DNA of 64,000 nucleotides from an uncultured Lachnospiraceae bacterium (GTDB taxonomy: Bacteria; Bacillota; Clostridia; Lachnospirales; Lachnospiraceae), in the NCBI GenBank assembly GCA_946549035.1, contig CAMNQH010000009.1, forward strand, positions 1 through 64,000. Reading direction: 5' to 3'. Below, piece after piece: positions 55,811 to 63,647 of the stretch (its first letter is position 1; each line of letters opens with the position of its first letter). Made by a program: the position numbers and the translations under genes. The notes under the pieces were generated by a model. It was not told the origin of the DNA and searched no databases. It saw only the letters and a list, made by a program, of their open reading frames with translations.

Positions 55811-57190
55811 TTACGGCGCCAACACTTTATGTAATAAATCCGCCAAAGGCTCCATAGCGTTCTTGGCTTCTTCCAGAGTATTGGTCTGGGCCCCCACTTC
55901 CACCAACATGCTCTTTGGGACATAATGCAGGTTATAGCGGTAGCCTTTCAGATAATTGGCCCGGGTGAATCCTGGATAATATTCCTCCGCCGCCAGCTTC
56001 ATCTGAAGAGAAAAGGCAAGATTATCCTGAAGATAGGGATTGTATAAATAATCCAGATTCCCATTGGCCGCGGTTCTGCTTAAGCCGTTGAAAAACATAA
56101 TTTTAGCCGTCTGTTTACCATTGACTTCTGTGACCAGACGGCCTTCTTTGATACCGTCTCTGTGCATGTCAATCACCACTTCAATGGAGGGATTCTCCGC
56201 TAAAATTTGCTCCACAGCAGGTCCCGCATAGGAATAGGCGTTTTGATGATCCAATACATCATAAGCCCCCGTATCATGGATGACATGAAAGCCATACCCC
56301 CGCAGCAATTCTGTCAAATATTCGCCTACTGCCACAATAGACGTAGAGGGATCTCCATTGGAATCTGCATACCCCTCCTGAGAATGAGTATGATGAATCA
56401 AGATTTGGGGCTGCTCTGATGGAGTGGTAAGCTTCATGTCCTTTGCCAGAAGTTCCTGAGCATTTAACAGGCTGCCGTCTATGGTGGTCGTTTTGTCCAC
56501 TACATAAAAATGTTGAATTAAATAATCGAAATCATTCAATTTTTCCCGGGAAATATATACCGCCTGTTCCGTAGCGGGATTTAAAGGCAGCCCGGAAGCC
56601 TCTTTTGTGTCTGCTTCCTCTTTTTCCCCTGCTTCCTCTTTTTCCTCTGCTTCCTCTTTTTCCTCTGCTTCCCCCTTTTCGTCCCCCTTCTTGTCTTGAT
56701 TGTCATGTTCTTTTTGACCGTCTTCTTCTGTCTCTTTTTTCGCCAAAGCCTCTCCGTCCTTCCCTTCATCCTCCTTAAGCTCTTCGATTACATTCCCATC
56801 GTCAATCAGCTCCCCGTCCCGGTATTGTTCATCCGCCCCTTCCCGGGCAAGAAGCATTTCATAGGTCAGCTCGCTTTCCACCTGGGTATCATATTCTGTT
56901 AAGTCCATGGCATAAGACTGGATGGGAAGCACCCCGAAAAGCAGCTCTCCAAAAAATTCCTTAAGCTGCTTCGGTCCACCGACGTCCTCAGGCTCTCCGG
57001 TAACGCCCGGCATATGGGTATTTAAAACCTTGCGGTAAAGATCCCCCTGAAAATAGCCAATCATTTCCCAAAGCGCCGGCGCTTCTCCCGAGGCTTTCAG
57101 GTTCTGCCAACAGACTACCACTAAAAGCACCAAAAGCGCCAGACATGCATTTCTTATATAATTTCCTTTGTTTTGATTTCGTCCATGCAA
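55811..57190 (-). CDS. spoIIP: Stage II sporulation protein P (peptidoglycan amidase/endopeptidase)
   Basis: 459 residues. One N-terminal membrane segment (about 12-30), then an acidic repetitive region (about 165-200), then the SpoIIP domain: ILIHHTHSQEGY (metal-binding His and Glu), VVIDMHRDG, and LVEVGAQTNTLEEA. It acts with SpoIID and SpoIIM to thin the septal wall so that the mother cell can engulf the forespore. A sigma-E-like promoter lies upstream. Confidence 0.95.
   Translation of the reverse strand: MHGRNQNKGNYIRNACLALLVLLVVVCWQNLKASGEAPALWEMIGYFQGDLYRKVLNTHMPGVTGEPEDVGGPKQLKEFFGELLFGVLPIQSYAMDLTEYDTQVESELTYEMLLAREGADEQYRDGELIDDGNVIEELKEDEGKDGEALAKKETEEDGQKEHDNQDKKGDEKGEAEEKEEAEEKEEAGEKEEADTKEASGLPLNPATEQAVYISREKLNDFDYLIQHFYVVDKTTTIDGSLLNAQELLAKDMKLTTPSEQPQILIHHTHSQEGYADSNGDPSTSIVAVGEYLTELLRGYGFHVIHDTGAYDVLDHQNAYSYAGPAVEQILAENPSIEVVIDMHRDGIKEGRLVTEVNGKQTAKIMFFNGLSRTAANGNLDYLYNPYLQDNLAFSLQMKLAAEEYYPGFTRANYLKGYRYNLHYVPKSMLVEVGAQTNTLEEAKNAMEPLADLLHKVLAP
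56590..56690. repeat. 18-bp tandem repeats encoding the Glu/Lys region of SpoIIP
   Basis: Near-identical 18-base units (TGCTTCCTCTTTTTCC plus two bases on the plus strand) repeat at least three times and encode E-E-K-E-E-A units. Unit length is a multiple of three, so copy-number changes keep the frame. Confidence 0.82.
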
Positions 57191-57252
57191 AAAACATTCC
57201 CTCAGTTCTATACGTAGTATCTATTACACTGTCCACTGTCCATAAATACTAT

Positions 57253-57281
57253 AGTATATGTTTGTCCTTTGGGAATTATGC
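57253..57281 (-). promoter_or_regulatory. Sigma-E-like sporulation promoter for spoIIP
   Basis: Minus strand GCATAAT, 14-base spacer, CATATACT. Matches the sigma-E consensus (K-M-ATA-W-W, N14, CATACA-M-T) at all -35 positions and 7 of 8 -10 positions. The -35 box overlaps the gpr stop codon. Confidence 0.62.
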
Positions 57282-58232
57282 AACGCCAAATGCAATATTC
57301 AGCCCTTCTGAAACCGTAAAGCTCAAACGTTTGATGGCCTCGTCAATATCCTTTGGGGTTACAAACATAGTGTTTAAGCTGGGTGACAGCAGCTCCCGAA
57401 TCAAATCATACTTTTCCGCGTCATTTAAGGATTCCAGGGAATTACTCAGGCTGCTTAAATAATTGGACTGGGACATGGCCTGTATCAGCGTATGCATGGT
57501 ATCGCTGACAATCGTAGCTGCATCTACCACCGTAGGAATCCCAATGGCAATCACCGGAATCCCCAAGCTCTCCCGATTCAGCCCGTGCCTATGGTTCCCT
57601 ACCCCAGAACCTGGATTAATACCAGTGTCCGTAATCTGAATGGTACGGCCCAGCCGTTTGGTGCTTCTGGCCGCAAGGGCGTCAATGGCGATAACACAGT
57701 CCGGCTTTGTCTCTTCAATCACACCCCGGACAATTTCCATGCTCTCCATCCCAGTCTGGGCCATAACGCCGGGAACAATACTGCTGACGGCATTTGTTTC
57801 TTCTTCTCCAAAGGCATATTTGCCAAATTCCTGAATAATATGCCGGGTGATCATAAGATTATCCACCACTCTTGGGCCCAATGCATCCGGCGTCACTTCC
57901 CGGTTTCCAAGCCCCGCCACCAAGATGGAGACAGGAGGCTTTTTGTCCGGCATCAGCCGCAAAAGTATTTTGGCCAAATGCTTGGAAATCTCCCGGTGAT
58001 AGTCTTCATCCTGCTCGCTCATGCCTGGGGCCTCCAGGGTAATATAAGTTCCCTTTGGCTTTCCCATTACTTTTGCGCCGTTTTCTGTTTCAATTACCAC
58101 ATTGGTAATTTTGATTTCTCCCTCTTCTGCCATCTCCTCCTCAATGCGGACGCCTTTGATTTCCACGTTATCCTCTTCAAATTTTTCCCTGGCTTCCAAT
58201 GCCAAATCCGTCCTTACCTGAAAATGACTCAT
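57276..58232 (-). CDS. gpr: Germination protease GPR
   Basis: 318 residues. FQVRTDLALEARE and VLVAGLGNREVTPDALGPRVV-type signature (ILVAGLGNREVTPDALGP) are the family markers, with TAFVSSS-free central segment GVMAQTGMESMEIV. GPR is made as a zymogen in the forespore, self-cleaves near its N-terminus and degrades small acid-soluble proteins at germination. Upstream of spoIIP as in Bacillus and Clostridia. I found no clear sigma-F/G promoter. Confidence 0.95.
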   Translation of the reverse strand: MSHFQVRTDLALEAREKFEEDNVEIKGVRIEEEMAEEGEIKITNVVIETENGAKVMGKPKGTYITLEAPGMSEQDEDYHREISKHLAKILLRLMPDKKPPVSILVAGLGNREVTPDALGPRVVDNLMITRHIIQEFGKYAFGEEETNAVSSIVPGVMAQTGMESMEIVRGVIEETKPDCVIAIDALAARSTKRLGRTIQITDTGINPGSGVGNHRHGLNRESLGIPVIAIGIPTVVDAATIVSDTMHTLIQAMSQSNYLSSLSNSLESLNDAEKYDLIRELLSPSLNTMFVTPKDIDEAIKRLSFTVSEGLNIAFGVA

Positions 58233-58302
58233 TGCTGTTCCTCCGTAGCATATTTTCCGTTATTGTTTTCTATATTTTTCGCAAAAAAATCAAGATTATG
58301 TA

Positions 58303-58331
58303 TTGACAGATAGATTTTGATGGAATAAAAT
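58303..58331 (+). promoter_or_regulatory. Sigma-A promoter for rpsT
   Basis: TTGACA, 17-base spacer, TAAAAT. The leader is about 83 bases. Confidence 0.78.
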
Positions 58332-58420
58332 GTATGAGTATGTTTCCATTAGAACGTCCGTGTCCGGCTTTAATGAAACATCCATGAACGATAAACCATA
58401 TTGGATTGGAGGTGTACGGA

Positions 58421-58684
58421 TTGGCTAACATCAAATCTGCAAAGAAAAGAATCTTAGTGGCAGAAGCTAGAACTGCCCGCAATAAAGCAATCAAGTCCAA
58501 AGTTAAGACTTCCATTAAGAAGGTAGACGCTGCTGTTGTAGCAAAGGACAAGGAGGCTGCAAAGGCTGCCCTGGTTGCCGCTATTTCTGAGATCGACAAA
58601 GCAACCAGCAAGGGCGTGTTCCACAAGAACACTGCTTCCAGAAAAGTCTCCCGTTTAAGCAGAGCCGTGAATGGAATCGCTTAA
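58421..58684 (+). CDS. rpsT: 30S ribosomal protein S20, TTG start
   Basis: 87 residues, (M)ANIKSAKKRILVAEARTARNKA, the S20 pattern. GGAGGTG lies 6 bases before the TTG at 58421; the track's earlier TTG at 58406 overlaps that site and adds five non-homologous residues. S20 is a primary 16S-binding protein. E. coli rpsT also starts with UUG, tied to its autoregulation. Confidence 0.95.
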   Translation: MANIKSAKKRILVAEARTARNKAIKSKVKTSIKKVDAAVVAKDKEAAKAALVAAISEIDKATSKGVFHKNTASRKVSRLSRAVNGIA

Positions 58685-58704
58685 TTTTAGAGAGCAATAG
58701 ATTA

Positions 58705-58742
58705 CCCCGCCTGGTACCGTCAGCCAGACGGGGTTTTTTTAT
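58705..58742 (+). terminator. Intrinsic terminator of rpsT
   Basis: Stem CCCCG-c-CTGG/CCAG-a-CGGGG (58705-58733), then TTTTTTTATTT. Confidence 0.93.
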
Positions 58743-58763
58743 TTCATAAAAGGCCTCTAAAAA

Positions 58764-59741
58764 TCATCCGCTGTAAGATACAATCAGCAATTCCACCGCC
58801 AATCTGTCATTTATATTTCCCGTTTTTACGGCTTCTTCCATCTGGACGCACTCCGTAACGGCTTCTATTAACTTCTTGGAGGTAAAGCTTTTGGCCTGTC
58901 CCTGATTTTTCTTTACTGCAAACTCCGGAATCCCCGCCTGAGAAGCAATGAACTTTAAGTCATGGCCTTTCCCGGAAAGCTCCTTAATCTGTAAAAGAAT
59001 CTGAAACTGCCGGGCAATCAAAAATAAAATTCGCATGGGAGGTTCCTTCAACGCCAGCAAATCATAATACAAGGACAAGGCCTTTTTCTGATTTTTTTCT
59101 GCAACAGCATTTACCATATCGAAAATTTTATTCACGGTCTGATGCGTACATACTGCCTGTACATCCCCCGCCTCAATCGCCTCCTTCGTTCCACAGTAAC
59201 ATAATAGCTTCTCCAGCTCGTTATTTATATTTCCCATATCGTCTCCCACTGCCTGAAGGAACTGTGAAAGAGCGTCTCTTGTAATATTCTTCTGTTCCCT
59301 TTTGATACGCCCCAAAATCCACTGGGTTAAAACCTTTTCCTCCTGCCTGGAAAATTCCACGGCCCGTCCCGCCGATTTTACCCGCTTGAACATCTTACTG
59401 CGTTTGTCCACTTCTTCTTCCACAAATACAAAACAGGAAGATGGCGCGCTGTTTTTTATATATTCCGCCAATTCTTCGCAGGCATTCTTAAACATTCCGC
59501 TGTTCTCCACCAGAATCAGCCTTCTGTCTGCAAAAAAAGGCATAGTCTCCGCCAGATCAATCAAAGCCTCCGGGCGGATATCTTTTCCTTCAAAGGAAGA
59601 AAAATTCATAGTATCCCCTTCTGCCACAAGAGCCTTGATTAACTTTTCTTTATATTGTTTTTTTAAATAATTTTCTTCCCCGTAAAGAAGATATACCGGG
59701 GCAAAGCTGCCTGCTTTCAGGTCCGCGTCGATAGTTTTCAT
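58764..59741 (-). CDS. holA: DNA polymerase III delta subunit
   Basis: 325 residues. N-terminal PVYLLYGEENYLKKQY and the AAA+-like clamp-loader layout without a P-loop, as in HolA. Conserved convergent or divergent pairing of holA with rpsT is typical in Firmicutes. Part of the clamp loader that places the beta ring on DNA. Confidence 0.93.
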   Translation of the reverse strand: MKTIDADLKAGSFAPVYLLYGEENYLKKQYKEKLIKALVAEGDTMNFSSFEGKDIRPEALIDLAETMPFFADRRLILVENSGMFKNACEELAEYIKNSAPSSCFVFVEEEVDKRSKMFKRVKSAGRAVEFSRQEEKVLTQWILGRIKREQKNITRDALSQFLQAVGDDMGNINNELEKLLCYCGTKEAIEAGDVQAVCTHQTVNKIFDMVNAVAEKNQKKALSLYYDLLALKEPPMRILFLIARQFQILLQIKELSGKGHDLKFIASQAGIPEFAVKKNQGQAKSFTSKKLIEAVTECVQMEEAVKTGNINDRLAVELLIVSYSG

Positions 59742-59768
59742 AATTTATCTGCTCCTTTACCAAGCATT

Positions 59769-59774
59769 ATTATA
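59769..59774 (-). promoter_or_regulatory. Possible -10 box for holA
   Basis: Minus strand perfect TATAAT, 28 bases upstream of the ATG; no convincing -35 box. Confidence 0.35.
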
Positions 59775-59802
59775 CACCAGATTTCTATACTGGCATAGTG
59801 CA

Positions 59803-59860
59803 TTTTCCAAAAACAAAACCGCCGCAAAACAGATTCTCTCTTCTTCTGTTCTGCAGCGGC
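59803..59860 (-). terminator. Intrinsic terminator of the NlpC/P60 gene
   Basis: Stem GCCGC-n-ACAGA/TCTGT-n-GCGGC (59821-59860), then GGTTTTGTTTTTGG on the minus strand. Confidence 0.82.
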
Positions 59861-59875
59861 TGTTTACAGAGCTTT

Positions 59876-62440
59876 TTACGGCACAGGCCTTGCAATCATA
59901 ACAATTTTTTCGTTTGGAAAATATCCATACATGGGCTTCTCCAGACGAAGCCCGTTTCCATAATACATGGACACATGATAAATTCCCAGGTAACGCCCGT
60001 TTGACGCGCCCCCATAGAATATCAAATCACCCGGCCGCAGATCCTCCACCTTCGCCTGGCCCCAGTACAGAACTTTTCCGGTACTGGCCATATGCATAGC
60101 CATTCCCGCCGCTGTGGGAGCCCAGGAATACTGTCCTCCCAGCAGTTTTGTATTTTTTCCGTAAGCCCGGAATACCAGGGAGCTGCAGTCGTAATAACCT
60201 TCTGTCATTCTTAAAGCCTGGCTGTAATCGGAACGGTCCATAATCGCCTTTCCTTCCTTACATGCCTGCAAAGCTGTGGGAGACGCAACCTCCACCAGAT
60301 AGTGAAGCTCCCTTCCATCAGCATTCACTGTAATCTGGGTACGGCCCCCGCTTTTGGCAGTAATCTTGCCGGATTTATTTACCGACGCTACCCATGGGCT
60401 GGAGCTTTTATACGTTACCTTGCTCTTAGAAGAAAGACCTTTGAGTGAAACAGAAGCTTTTCCTCCTGGGGACAATGCGCTGTAGCTGGATTTTAATTTC
60501 GGATCCGTCACATATACCCGGCAGGTCAGTTTCTTCCCATCCACCGTTGCTGTCAGCAAGGCGCTTCCTTTTTTCTTTGGCGTCAGGGTCCCGTCCACAT
60601 CTACTGTTACGACAGACTCCTTATTACTCTTCCACCGAATGGAAGTATACGTGTTGGTTCCCTTCACACCAAGGGTTTTGCTGCTATTTAAAGCAACTGC
60701 AACCGTGGAAGCTTTCATACTGGGGTTGGAAACCTTCACATCTGTGGTATAAGTCTTCTTTTTCCCGTTGCTGTAAGTGATGGTCGCCGTAATTTTAGCC
60801 TTCCCTGATTTTTTTCCGGTGACTTTTCCGGTTTTCTTATCCACAGAAACCACCTTCGGCGCAGAAGAAGACCAGGTAATACTTTTAATCCCCTTTCCAC
60901 CGTTTACCACTTTCAGCTTTTGGGAAGTGTTCTTGGCAATGGACGACTGCTGAGCATTGATACCGGCGTCAATTACCTTTACGGTGCAGCTTTGTCTGAA
61001 CAGAACGGTTTCCGTTCCCAGATATACCCAAAAGCTGGCCCATATGGTTTCTTTGCCTTTCCCGTTGGCGGTAATCGTACATTGACGTCCAGAGGAAGCA
61101 AGGGATATGCTTCCGTTATACTCCGCCTGGCTAAAAGATACGCCTCCATATCCTGGAAGATTTTTCACAAACAGAGTCGCCTGACTGCCCGCCATCATCG
61201 TTTTACTGGTATAGTTCAACTTATAAGAGCTTTTTATCACATGAACCTTCCATGTGGCCTTGGCTCCTGAAATAGAAGCTGTAATCGTTACAGTCCCGGC
61301 TTTGATTCCGGTTACCTTCCCCTTACTGTCTACTTTTGCCACCTTGGAGTTGGAACTTTTCCATTTTATTTTACCCGCAGGCTTGGCCGTCGCGTTTAAT
61401 TGTAAACTGCTGCCCTGAAATATGGACGTCTTTTTCCCTGTAGTTCCAAAATTATCCGTAATACGAATCGTGGGCTTTTTCACTGTCACTTTGCATTTTT
61501 TTGTAATGCCATTGGCTTTTGCCGTAATTGTCACAGTCCCGGCTTTTTTACCGGTCACTACCCCCTTGGAATTTACTGTGGCAATTTTGGAATTTGATGT
61601 GCTCCATTTCACAGCTGCTTTGGGAGACACTTGATATGACAAGGCTGCCGGATGGCTTATGTATACTGTTTTTTTGGAAGACAGGCTCAAGCTTGGTTTC
61701 TGAACCGTCACCTCGCAGGAAGCAGTGACGCCGTTTGCCGTAACGATAATTTTTGTCTTACCTGCCTTCTTGGGCGTAATGACCCCTTTCTGACTCACAG
61801 TGGCAACCGAAGTCTTGGAAGATTTCCAGGTTATGGTTCCATGGGGCTTAGACGCAGCTTTTAGCTGACAGACTTCTTTTTGCCCCAGATAAACGGTAAG
61901 GTTCTTTTTATTCAGTGAAACAGTATTTTTTACTGTGACATAACAAATCTCTGACGTCATATCCTGGGGATTCTTCGGATTGATGCAGCTAACTTTTATT
62001 CCCACAGTAGCCAAACCGGATTTTCCGCCGCTTACGGCAGTAACCAAACCCTCCGCAGAAACAGTAGCTATGGAAGAATCCTCTGATTCATACTTTAATT
62101 CCTTCTTAGGAGCATCGGTTTCTACCTTTAGCTGCTGGCTCTCCCCAGGCTCCATATTCTTCTTAGGCAAGGATAAGGTAATCTGATACTTACTGTAGGT
62201 TCCCTCCTCCGGGGGCTGATCTGCAGAATCATTCGCATCCTGCTGTGTCTCTCCTGCTGCCGAAGGCTTTGCATAAAGCTTCTCTCCCTCTCTGCTGCCC
62301 TGCATTCGTTCTGTGTTGTTCTCCTGTGTCTCAAAAGAGTACACGGAAGAATCGGCAGCCTGCGCTCCCTGAGCCGGAATTTTATCCGCCAGGATCAACA
62401 TACACAACAATACCGCCAGCCATCGTCTGGTCTTTTTCAT
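59876..62440 (-). CDS. Secreted NlpC/P60 cell-wall hydrolase with about eight Ig-like (Big_2) domains
   Basis: 854 residues. A signal peptide (about 1-28, ending A-Q-G-A-Q-A) is followed by a short Ser/Glu-rich linker and about eight repeats of roughly 75-85 residues with the Big_2 pattern (W-K-S-S-x-x-x-V-A-x-V-x-x-x-G-x-V-T-x-x-K-x-G-x-x-x-I-T-A); the fifth is divergent. The C-terminal 130 residues are an NlpC/P60 domain with catalytic Cys in YYDCSSLVFRAYG and His in GIYHVSMYYGNG. Such enzymes cut peptide stems of peptidoglycan. There is no LPXTG or membrane anchor, so it is released or held by the repeats. Confidence 0.9.
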   Translation of the reverse strand: MKKTRRWLAVLLCMLILADKIPAQGAQAADSSVYSFETQENNTERMQGSREGEKLYAKPSAAGETQQDANDSADQPPEEGTYSKYQITLSLPKKNMEPGESQQLKVETDAPKKELKYESEDSSIATVSAEGLVTAVSGGKSGLATVGIKVSCINPKNPQDMTSEICYVTVKNTVSLNKKNLTVYLGQKEVCQLKAASKPHGTITWKSSKTSVATVSQKGVITPKKAGKTKIIVTANGVTASCEVTVQKPSLSLSSKKTVYISHPAALSYQVSPKAAVKWSTSNSKIATVNSKGVVTGKKAGTVTITAKANGITKKCKVTVKKPTIRITDNFGTTGKKTSIFQGSSLQLNATAKPAGKIKWKSSNSKVAKVDSKGKVTGIKAGTVTITASISGAKATWKVHVIKSSYKLNYTSKTMMAGSQATLFVKNLPGYGGVSFSQAEYNGSISLASSGRQCTITANGKGKETIWASFWVYLGTETVLFRQSCTVKVIDAGINAQQSSIAKNTSQKLKVVNGGKGIKSITWSSSAPKVVSVDKKTGKVTGKKSGKAKITATITYSNGKKKTYTTDVKVSNPSMKASTVAVALNSSKTLGVKGTNTYTSIRWKSNKESVVTVDVDGTLTPKKKGSALLTATVDGKKLTCRVYVTDPKLKSSYSALSPGGKASVSLKGLSSKSKVTYKSSSPWVASVNKSGKITAKSGGRTQITVNADGRELHYLVEVASPTALQACKEGKAIMDRSDYSQALRMTEGYYDCSSLVFRAYGKNTKLLGGQYSWAPTAAGMAMHMASTGKVLYWGQAKVEDLRPGDLIFYGGASNGRYLGIYHVSMYYGNGLRLEKPMYGYFPNEKIVMIARPVP

Positions 62441-62473
62441 TTCTATTCCCTCTTTCTAATTCTGTCTGTCATT

Positions 62474-62502
62474 ATCATACTCGTATCGACAAAAAATAGC
62501 AA
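62474..62502 (-). promoter_or_regulatory. Sigma-A promoter for the NlpC/P60 gene
   Basis: Minus strand TTGCTA, 17-base spacer, TATGAT. Confidence 0.6.
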
Positions 62503-62534
62503 GGGTTCTTTGTACTCATTTTCACATTCTTTGG

Positions 62535-62581
62535 AAAAAGAGCCGTCGCTTTCACAATTAAATATCGTGAAGCGGCGGCTC
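62535..62581 (-). terminator. Intrinsic terminator of the coiled-coil gene
   Basis: Stem GAGCCG-n-CGCTT/AAAGCG-n-CGGCTC (62540-62581), then TTTTTCC on the minus strand, 20 bases past the stop. Confidence 0.9.
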
Positions 62582-62601
62582 CTCTCATTAACTCCCACGG
62601 A

Positions 62602-63540
62602 TTATACATTACTGTCCACTTGAATCCCTTTCAAATCTTCTTCCAAAAGCTTCTGGCGCATCCGAATCTCCATAAGCTGCTGATCTACTTCGCTCTGGGC
62701 CTTCTGAACGTCCGGCATATTCTTCAAATTCTGATTCATTTCTTCCTGCTGGGCCTTCTTTTCCTCCCGGATAGCTTCCTGCTCTTCCTTCTCTTCTTTC
62801 TGCTCCTTGGCCTCTTCTACCTTTTCGTCAATCTCCTCTTGAACATGCTCCATGCCTTCCTGACGCAGCATTCCAAGAATCTCATCGCTGGCAGCCTCCA
62901 GGGAATCTTCCGCCAGATTAACAGCGTCCACCATACCGTGATGCTTTAAGAGTTCCTGCTCCGTTGCCCGAATCACCTGGGTCTCCTGGGCGATTACCTT
63001 GTGAGCCTCCTTAATCTCTGTATTCCAAACGTCTTTTGAGGACTCTATCGCCAAAGCAGCCTTCTGGTATTCTGTCTCGGGCCCCATATTCTGCAGCCGT
63101 TCCCATTCTTCCTTGCTCAATTCCAAACGGGACCCCGGCTTTATGGACTCCCGCATCTTAATCCGCAGCTCTAAATCGGACTGTTCCTCACTGTCCAAAT
63201 CAACGCCATACTGCTCCCGCAGCTTTTCCTGCTCCTCAGATAAGGCCTGCTTCTCTTTCAATGCCATACTGGCTTTCTGTTTGCTGTCTGCAATCCGCTC
63301 CCTGCGGGCGTCTAAATCTGCATCAATCTTCCCATCCACACCAAACTGCTTTCCAATGATGTCCATAGCGTCCGCCATCGCTTTTTTTCTCCGCTCTAAA
63401 ATACCGTCTTGCATCAAATTCAACTGAGACGCCTGAATGGATACACGCTCCTTGGTCTGTTTTTCTTTTTGCTGTCCTTTTGCGGCCTCCGCCTGACTAA
63501 TCAGCTCCTGGCTGCCAGGCCTGTTCCCATCAATTCTCAT
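62602..63540 (-). CDS. Coiled-coil protein of unknown function
   Basis: 312 residues from the ATG at 63540, which follows GGGAGG. No signal peptide or membrane segment. It is very rich in Glu, Gln, Lys and Ala, with long heptad-like stretches (about 85-125, 195-225 and a highly charged 235-290 such as EEIDEKVEEAKEQKEEKEEQ). The start MRIDGNRPGSQELISQAEAA and the segment IQASQLNLMQDGILERRKKAM look vaguely like flagellar or secretion accessory proteins, but I do not recognise a family. A terminator-like hairpin ends directly before its ribosome-binding site. Confidence 0.7.
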   Translation of the reverse strand: MRIDGNRPGSQELISQAEAAKGQQKEKQTKERVSIQASQLNLMQDGILERRKKAMADAMDIIGKQFGVDGKIDADLDARRERIADSKQKASMALKEKQALSEEQEKLREQYGVDLDSEEQSDLELRIKMRESIKPGSRLELSKEEWERLQNMGPETEYQKAALAIESSKDVWNTEIKEAHKVIAQETQVIRATEQELLKHHGMVDAVNLAEDSLEAASDEILGMLRQEGMEHVQEEIDEKVEEAKEQKEEKEEQEAIREEKKAQQEEMNQNLKNMPDVQKAQSEVDQQLMEIRMRQKLLEEDLKGIQVDSNV

Positions 63541-63551
63541 GTCCTTACCTC

Positions 63552-63632
63552 CCGAAAAAAAGAGTACGATATATTTTTTCATAGATCCGGCAATTTTTAA
63601 CCTTATACTATATCTTTTATATCGTACTCTTT
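63552..63632 (-). terminator. Hairpin with T-run between the CdaR-type gene and the coiled-coil gene
   Basis: 15-bp perfect inverted repeat (AAAGAGTACGATATA at 63559-63573 and its complement at 63618-63632) around a 44-base loop, followed on the minus strand by TTTTTTT-CGGGAGG, i.e. the T-run ends at the next gene's ribosome-binding site. It is a terminator of the upstream gene or an attenuator. Confidence 0.7.
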
Positions 63633-63647
63633 CCCTTTTCTCTTAAA

